The translations under genes were made by a program, and so were the position numbers. A stretch of DNA of 64,000 bases. Origin: an uncultured Methylophaga sp. GTDB taxonomy: Bacteria > Pseudomonadota > Gammaproteobacteria > GCF-002020875. The stretch is taken from contig CALEHW010000003.1 of assembly GCA_937877715.1 (NCBI GenBank), positions 1 to 64,000 of the forward strand. The letters are read 5' to 3'. Positions 10,101-19,100 of this stretch are shown in pieces (within the stretch, counting starts at the first letter, position 1; every line of letters starts with the position of its first letter). The notes under the pieces are model-generated. The model was given only the letters and a program-made list of their open reading frames with translations, had not been told where the DNA came from and made no database searches.

Positions 10101-13100
10101 GGAGGGTGACACCTGGACATCAACCGAGGTTGGTTCCAATGGTGATGTTCGTGTCCACAAAAATGCGTGGAGTGGTACAACAGAGACATGGAGTGAGAGC
10201 TTTACCAGTGCCGACGGCAATATTGATGTGACTCGTGTAGAGGTTAGGAGTAGCGATGGAACCTCCAGCGAGACCATTACCGGCAAGGATGATGGCTTTG
10301 GCTGGTGGGACTTTGAAACTTCTTATACCAATCTGGATATCACCATTGAGCGTGATGTCAACTGGGAGATTACTTCACTGACGGGTAGTGCAGATGGTGT
10401 TACCTCATTTGGGTTCAGTGATGGACATCTGACTATTGATGGTCAGGAGTTTAATGGTGGGGCATTTGATGATCGCTCCCATATGGTACAGGAGGATTGG
10501 GTCAATACCTGGGAGTGGACTGATGGAGAGGGGGTCACCTGGACGGTAACAGATAAACAGGATGGAGATACCTGGACCTCAATGGAAGAGGGCTCTAATG
10601 GTGATGTGCGCATCAATACATCTACTTGGGATGAAGCGCTGAATAACTATGTCAATATCACCTCCTTTAAGAGTGGGTCTTCAAATATTGACTACTCCAT
10701 TAAAGAGGTCTGGAACGATGACGGTAGTTCATCAGAGACTATTAAGGGTGCGACTGATCAGATTAGCTGGTTCAATCTTGGAGAGACCTACTCTGATGTT
10801 GATCTCACTATTGTGCGTGATGCAAACTGGAACACCATTAGTGTTACTGGTACAGGAACAGATGAGGGAGGAACACCTGCTGATTTTGATTGGTCTGTAG
10901 AGGGTCAATTGACCTTCAATGGTGTTGCTGTTGATTCTGGTGCTGGCGGGGGTGGAGCAGTAGCAGCGGATCAGATTTGGGAGACTACCTGGGAGTGGGT
11001 TGACTGGGAGGGAGTAACCTGGACAGTCACCGATAAACAGGAGGGAGATACCTGGAGCACTACCGAGGTAGGAGATAATGGAGACACCCGTGCTAGTGAA
11101 TCTAAGTGGGATCCAATCAAACAAATTTCCATCTGGACTGAGACTTTTGATAGCGGTTCGACCGATGTCGACTTCAAGCGAGTTGAGGTCTTCAATCCTA
11201 ACGGCACCTCTTCTGAAACCATTACCGGTACAATTGATCATGTTGCCTGGTGGCCACTGCATCAGATATACACAGATGTAGAGGTGGTAATTGAGCGTGA
11301 TGCCAACTGGAATGTTTATAGTGTTAATGGAACTGGTACCGTGGATGGCGAGACTGCCAGCTTCGGATGGTCATTAGATGATGAGCAGCTGACATTCAAT
11401 GGGGATGCTATTGAAGACCCTAGTGCCCACCATATGGATACCAACCAGTATTGGGAGAACAGCTATACCTGGACTGATGAAGGTCGAGGTATTACATGGG
11501 AGGTCGAAGAGGTTCAGGATGGGGAAACCTGGACGAGAACAGAGACGGCCTACACTGATGAAACCCTGACGACGACTACAGGAGAGATTCGCACAGAGAG
11601 CAATAGCTGGAATCATGAGACCGGCACCTCGACCTGGAGTCGAACAGAGACCGACCCCGATCGTGGCATTGACTTCACAATAACCGAGACCGGCACCTGG
11701 AACGAGGTGAGCCAGTCCAATGATTGGTCAGAGACAGTCACAGGTAGAACGGACCACATCCACTGGGTCGCTCTGGGTGAGGTGCAAGAGGTCAATATGA
11801 CCATCACCTATGATGATTATCACAATATCACGGATATCTCCGGTACCACGTCAGAAGGCGCTTGGGCTGCAGGAACCTGGACTCCAAATGGCACTACCCA
11901 TACCGTCACCTATGACAATGTGAATGGACAGATCCTTGTTGATGGCAACCCGTTTGTCATGACGTGGACCGATTGGGACGGCACCGTTTGGGCGGTTAAC
12001 GAGTCTCAGGATGGGGAGACACATACTAGAACCGAGACGGCATACACTGACGACACATTAGCAACTGAAACAGGTGCAAGCCGTGTCGAGACCCATACCT
12101 GGGATAACAATACTCAGACCAATACCATGACCGAGGTGGTGACCGATAATGCCAGTTCTGTCGTGATTAATGTAACCAAGGTCGAAACGCATCAGCCGGG
12201 TGAAGGCTCTAGTACCACAATCACCGGTTCTACCAATCATATCGAGTGGATGAATCTTGGTGAAACTTACACTAATCTGAATGTTACCGTTGAGCGAGAC
12301 GAGAACTGGAATATCAAGAATGTTTTCGGCACAGGAAATAATGAGAGTGGAGATATCAAGAACTTCGGGTTCAGTGGTGCTGACAATCAGTTGATGATTG
12401 GTGATGATGACGCTTCACTCTCTCTGGTTGCTGATGATATAGGCCAGAGTTGGAGCAATACCTGGACATGGGATGACCACGAAGGTGTAACCTGGACCGT
12501 AACCGACGAGCAGAAGGGGGACACCTGGATCTCAACCGAGGCTGGTAGCAATGGTGCGACTCGTATCTTTGAGTCCACATGGGATTCGTCTACGCAGACC
12601 AATACCTGGTCAGAGCATTTCACTAGCGCAGGTGGAGATATTAACTTCACCAGAACGGAGGTCTATGATGAGTCTACTCAGACCTCAACTATGACCACTA
12701 CTGGTACTTCTGACCATATTGGCTGGATGTACATGGGTGAGGTCTACACTGATATCAATGTTACTGAGACACGTGATTCAAGCTGGAATACAGGCTCTGT
12801 TACTGGTGTGGCGACTAACGCTTCCGGCGAGGTGGTTACCATTGGTTGGGAGGATGGTGAGCTTATTGTTGATGGTGATTCCCTAACAACAACTGGCCAG
12901 GGAGATTTCTCCAAATCAGCTGATAACTTTGAAAATGAGTGGACCTACTATGACGACAATGGCGTTGAGTGGACTGTTACCGAGTCTCAGCATGGCGATG
13001 CATGGGTCTCTGAGGAGAGAAGTGAGGATGGAGAATTCCGTCTCAATAAATCATTCTGGAATGAGGGAGATCAGGAGTCAAAGAATGTCACCAAATACAA

Positions 13101-16100
13101 GAGTGCTGATGGAGAGATCAAGTACAAGATGGTCGAGGTTCACAAGGCCGATGGTAAGACTGTTATCAAATACATGGGTGATAGTGACCATCTCGCTTGG
13201 GATTATCTTGGAGATGTTTATACCGAAATAGATGTAAAGATTGTTCGTGATGCTAACTGGAACATTTTAAGAGTCAGTGGAGTGGATACACCTCCAGGTA
13301 TTCTACCTGGAGATGAAGGTTTTATTGTTGCAACTGCGACAGACCCAGATGGTAATACCATCAATATTACCAAGGGTGGTCCTGGCCAGATTCTTGTGGA
13401 TGGTGTTGATATTAACCATCTCGGTGATGACTTCTTCCAGGGAATGAATACCGACCACTTTGATGATATTGAGAGCGGTTCATGGACGTTTGACTACACC
13501 AACGAGCAAGGCCAACTCATTAATGTGGTGGAAGAGGGTATTGCAACCGATATCGTAACTATTCAGACAGATGAACTGGATATCTCATTGGTGTTCGATG
13601 TTGACCAGAATTTCCTGATATCGGCAACCGGGTTGCCATCAGGTGTCACAGCCCTGACAGAGGGCGAATTAGAGAGTTGGTACTCCTTAGCCGTTGTAGA
13701 TCCAATGGATCAGCAGGGAGATATGAGCACTGAAGAGGAGATTACCTTTGTGACAACTAAGGTCACAGAGTACCTAATTACTAACAGTGTGGCGATAACT
13801 AATCTTCAGGTTGGTTTTGATATCGCAGATACCTGGTCTACAACTGAGACCAATACAGTGACAGATGAGATCTTTGTTCGCTCTCGTACAGAACAGCTCG
13901 ATAAGGAGATTGAGAGGGAAGAGAGATATGACAACCAGTCCAACTATGATTCAGGAAATGCATCCTGGTGGTATCAGGGCGAGCGCTCCTTTGAGGATAG
14001 TGAGTATGGCTTCAATATGGTGGAACAGAATACAAGTTCCACCGGTGAGGATCTGCGGGTTGTTATAACCACTCACCCCGATGGCGCCGTCACCATGAAT
14101 GCCACTGGAACGGCCTATCTTGAACAGGTTGATATGCTGGTTACCAATGTCAATGTCTCATCACAGATGGATGATGGCTGGAAGTTTGTTGACTTCCAGG
14201 GTAAGGGAACCATCGATAGCGGTGAATACAATGGAAAGGATGTTGTTATTACCTCTGATGGAACAGGCCCTTGGGGAGATCCTCTGATACATCTGACTGT
14301 CGATAATGGTGATGGCACATTTACGGATGTTCTTGGTTATGATGCTTCTGATGCTAAACAGGCTCACTTTGCTGACTCAGGCAACCCACTGGATCACCAT
14401 GTGCTGGTTGAAGGTGAGGGATATGTTACCTCTAGAAGTGGGTGGGTCTGGGAAGAGACCAGTTATACCAATAATAATGCGACAACCACCACTTTTGAGG
14501 GTGGGCGTGATAATAAGCCAAATGCAGCCATCACAGTAGTAGAGACACGTGCCTATCTGGATGGAAATACTGATGGTGAGATAGAGAGCATTGTCCAACA
14601 TGTCACCAATACCGGAGGTATGGACTACACCGCAACCTTTACGCTGAACGATAGATATGACGTTGAGATTCACTTCGAGGGTAGCAAGTACTTCCGTGGA
14701 GATCTCTACAATGATGTTGATGTCATTAAGGAGATTACCCCAAATGGGGATGTCCGAGTCGAGGGTAGTGCCAGGAAACTGGATGGAACCGAGGTCGAAT
14801 TCTTCAAGGGGCATGGTGATAGCAAGCTTGAGATCGTCAGTTTGGATCGTGATGGCAATATTCGTAAACTGACAGAAGAGGAAGAAGGTGGTGAGATCGA
14901 TCTTCCTGTTAATGAGATCTTCCAGTGGTCGTTTACCGATCATGGGGGGGTTGAATGGACCGTTATCGAGAAGTTTGATGGCAATATTGGTAGCCGTACT
15001 GAGACCAATACGGCTGGTGATCAGCGCACCTTTGAAGATACCTGGAATAGTGACGGTAGCTTTAGCTCTGTTATGACTGAGGCGCTTGTGGGGGAGGATG
15101 TCTTTACCGAGACACGCTCTTCAACCCCTAACTATGACACTGGCACAAGCACCTATAGTGAGGTAATGGCTGTTGTTACTACCCGCGCTGGTGCGGAGGT
15201 TGAGAACTATACTGAGACTATCACCTTTAATGCGGATTACTCATCCACTTATGTGGTTGCAGGTACCATTGACTTCATGGGAGGCCTCTATTCAACGGGT
15301 GGGGGCAGTGTGACATCCCAACAGGATACTAACTGGGTCACCACCTCGGTGTCAGGTACCGTGACCAGAGTAAGTGATAGTAAGGAATTCGCTGTATCCA
15401 TGGATGGTACCCATCCGTGGGGTGAGCCAAAATTGGTTCTGACCCACGGTGTTGTGGGTGACGGTGATTATGAACAGATTACTGATGACCGTACGGTGAT
15501 TGATAACAAGGATGCGGACAATTCTGATCCAACAGCAGTGAATGATGCCGCCTCTACTAGTGAGAACCAGTCTGTAATTATTGATGTGCTAGTTAATGAT
15601 TCAGATCCTGATGAAGGTGATGAAGATGTCCTTTCCATCAAGTCTGTAGGTGAGGCCTCTAACGGTGAGGTATTCCTCGCAAATGGTGAGGTAGTCTATA
15701 CACCGGACTATGGTTACTCTGGTAGCGATAGCTTTAGCTACACAATAACCGATGGTCGTGGTGGTATTGATACGGGTGAGGCAACAATTGATGTGACAGG
15801 TGTGAATGCTGCGCCGGTCGCTGTGGATGATGCGTATACAGTCCTACAGGGTAGTGCTTCAGTTGCATTGGATCTTCTTGCTAATGATAGTGATGAGGAG
15901 GGTGATGATCTGTCAATTACTGCGATTACCCCAATACCAACAACGGCTGGTGGCTGGGTTAATATTTTTGGTGATATCGTCACATACGAACTTCCTTCAG
16001 ATACGTTTGTTGGGGAGGATAGTTTTACCTACTACATTACGGATGGAGGCACTTATGCCCCAGTTGATAAGCCAAATGCAGAGGTTACCATCACTGTAGA

Positions 16101-19100
16101 GTCATTGAATAATGCTCCAGTTGCAGTTGCTGATGCTGTCACCCTGGATGAGGACGAGGAGGCAGTACAGATTCGTGTTCTCACGAACGATACTGATGCG
16201 GATAGTGATACCCTCTCCATTGACTCCTTTACCAACCCTGATCATGGTACGGTCAGGCTACTTGGTGGGCATCTCTTCTATACACCGGATTCTGACTATG
16301 TGGGGGCTGATACTTTTACATACACAGTTGTAGATCCATCAGGTGCAAGTGCGACCGAGACAGTGACCTTAACTGTGAGTGAAGTCAATGATGGGCCGGT
16401 TACCATTACCGATATCCTGAATGTAGAGGAAGGCTCTGAGGGTGTAACTGTAAATGTGCTTGCCAATGATTATGACAGGGAAGATCACTCCTTTACCCTG
16501 ACATCTGTAAGTGATGCCTCTCATGGCACTGTGGTGATGGGTTCTGGCGGAATGGTTACCTATACACCTGGAACTGAGAGTGGCTCCAACTATACTGGAG
16601 CGGATTCATTCACCTATGTGACAACAGACAGTGAAGGGCTGCAATCTACGGGAACCGTTTCGATCACTGTAAGTGAGCTGAATGATGCGCCAGTTGCCAA
16701 GGCAGATACCAAGAGTATTGCTGAGGATTCCAGTAACAATAGGATTGCAGTGCTTGATAATGACTCCGACCCTGAAAATGATACGCTGGAGCTAGATTCT
16801 GTAGGTGCCCCAGATCACGGTACAGTTGAGATGTCTGGTAATAGTGTTCTCTATACGCCTGAGGCTAACTATAGTGGCACCGATACCTTTACCTATAAGG
16901 TGAGCGATGGCAATGGCGGCACATCAACTGGAACCGCTACTGTTACAGTTAACGGCTCAAATGATGCGCCAACTGCGGTTGATGATATTCTGGGTACAGT
17001 ATCCTCTGCCAAGCCTGTCAAGCTGGATCTGCTATCCAATGATTATGACGTGGATAGTGGTGACTCTATATCTGTCGTCTCTGTTGGAACAGCTACTAAC
17101 GGCAACGTTACGCTTAGTGGCGGGTCGGTACGTTATGTGGCAGATCGTGGTTCCTCAGGCAAGACGGACAGTTTTGATTATACGATTGAGGATGAGAGTG
17201 GGGAGCAGTCTACAGCCACTGCAAGCTTTACACTTTCGACTAATACTAATCCAATTGCAACCAATGACAAGGTAACAGTGTTGGAAGATGCGGATACTGC
17301 CGAAATCGATGTTCTCGATAATGATACGGATGCAGACTCTGATAAGGTGCAGGTGCTGAAGGTAGGTACCGATCCAAATCACGGAACTACTACCGTCACT
17401 AATGGCAAGCTATTCTATCAACCAGATGCCAATTACAATGGTTCCGACACCTTCACATATATTGTTAAGGATGGGAATGGAGGCCGCGATGAGGCAACCG
17501 TGACGTTAACAGTCACTGCAGTCAATGATGCACCGACAGCAATCAATGATACAGCCTCGGTTGAGGTCGACTCCTCTGCTACTACAATCTCTGTTCTTGG
17601 AAATGATAGTGATATTGATGGGGATAGCCTGGAGATTTCCAGTGTAACTGATCCGCTTCATGGAACCGCTGAAGTTCTGGAGGATAGTAGTGGTGTTACC
17701 TATGTACCGGAAGCTGGTTATACGGGTGCAGACAGCTTTACCTACAAGGTCTCGGATGGAACAATTACATCAGTCGCAACAGTCAATGTAACGGTGACAG
17801 CTGGAAATACAGTTCCAACATCGACCAATGATACAGATACAGTTATTGAGGATTCCAGTAGCAATCAGATTGATGTCCTTACCAATGACAGTGACGCAGA
17901 TGGTGATGATCTGAGTGTGGTTTCGGTCACCCAGGGTGAGCATGGTTCTGTCCAACTGACTAGTGGTAAGGTCTTCTATACACCGGATGATAACTATACA
18001 GGGAGCGACAACTTTAGCTATACCGTGAAAGACGGGAATGGTGGGGTTACCTCTGGCAAGGTTACAATTTCGGTCACAGCTGTCGAGGATGCCCCAACAG
18101 CTGTAAACGATGAGCTTGATTCAATGGAAGCGGGTACGGCTAAGATTAAGGTGGATCTGATCTCCAATGACAGTGATCCAGATGGTGATGATATTTCCAT
18201 CACCGATGTTAGTAGTGCCAAGTATGGAACAACTAGCTTTGTCAATGGGCAGGTCTACTATCAGCCCGGCTCAACAGCCGGTGTGAGTGACTCTTTCAGT
18301 TACACTCTGAAGGATAGCAATGATAATGAAACCACCGGTTATGTCCGTGTTGATATTACTGAGTCTAACAGTGCCCCAACAGGTAGCGTGAAGATTTCTG
18401 GTGGGGCACAGCCCTATCAGACCCTTACTGTCTCCAATACTCTGGCGGACGATGATGGGCTGGGTGACTTTAGCTATCAGTGGTACAAGGATGGCACAGC
18501 AATGCAGGGTGAGACAGGCACGACCTATCAGGTTACGCTTGAGGATGTCGGCTCTGTATTCAGTGTTGCGGTAAGTTATACGGACGACAACGGTGCGGCA
18601 GAGTCTGTCTCTAGTGATGCAACTAATACAGTGACTGTTCTGGATACGCCATTCTCATTTGTTGCAGGATCGGTAGATGTGGATGGTATCCTGACGCTGA
18701 CCCTGAAGGTAGATATTGATGCGATCAGTAGCAGAAGTGATATCACTAGTATCACTGCGGCTGATCTGGCGCTCAATATCGACTGGGATGACTTTGCAGC
18801 GCTTGATGGATCCAGTGATGCGAAGTTCTCAACATCTACCATTGGTAGTAATTTGATTGTACTCACATCTTCTTCTACATCTGATAGTAATACCTTCGAT
18901 GAGATTACCCTGGCATCAATTCGTACTAGTGATCCACTGTTGACGATGGTTGATTCTGATGCAACCAACGATGCGTCTAGCTCAATTGGTACAACAGCAG
19001 ATCTCATAACGTTGCAGTTGAAGCCAATGGATCCATCCGAGAAGATAGCTATCACCCTAAGTGGTACAGTGGTTGCGAATCAGGGGCAGGTTGAGTTTGC

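Noticed and set aside
8059-13430. CRISPR-like or recent DNA-level tandem duplication
   Set aside because: The units are coding, 460-510 bp long and diverged at DNA level, with no short direct repeats and unique spacers.
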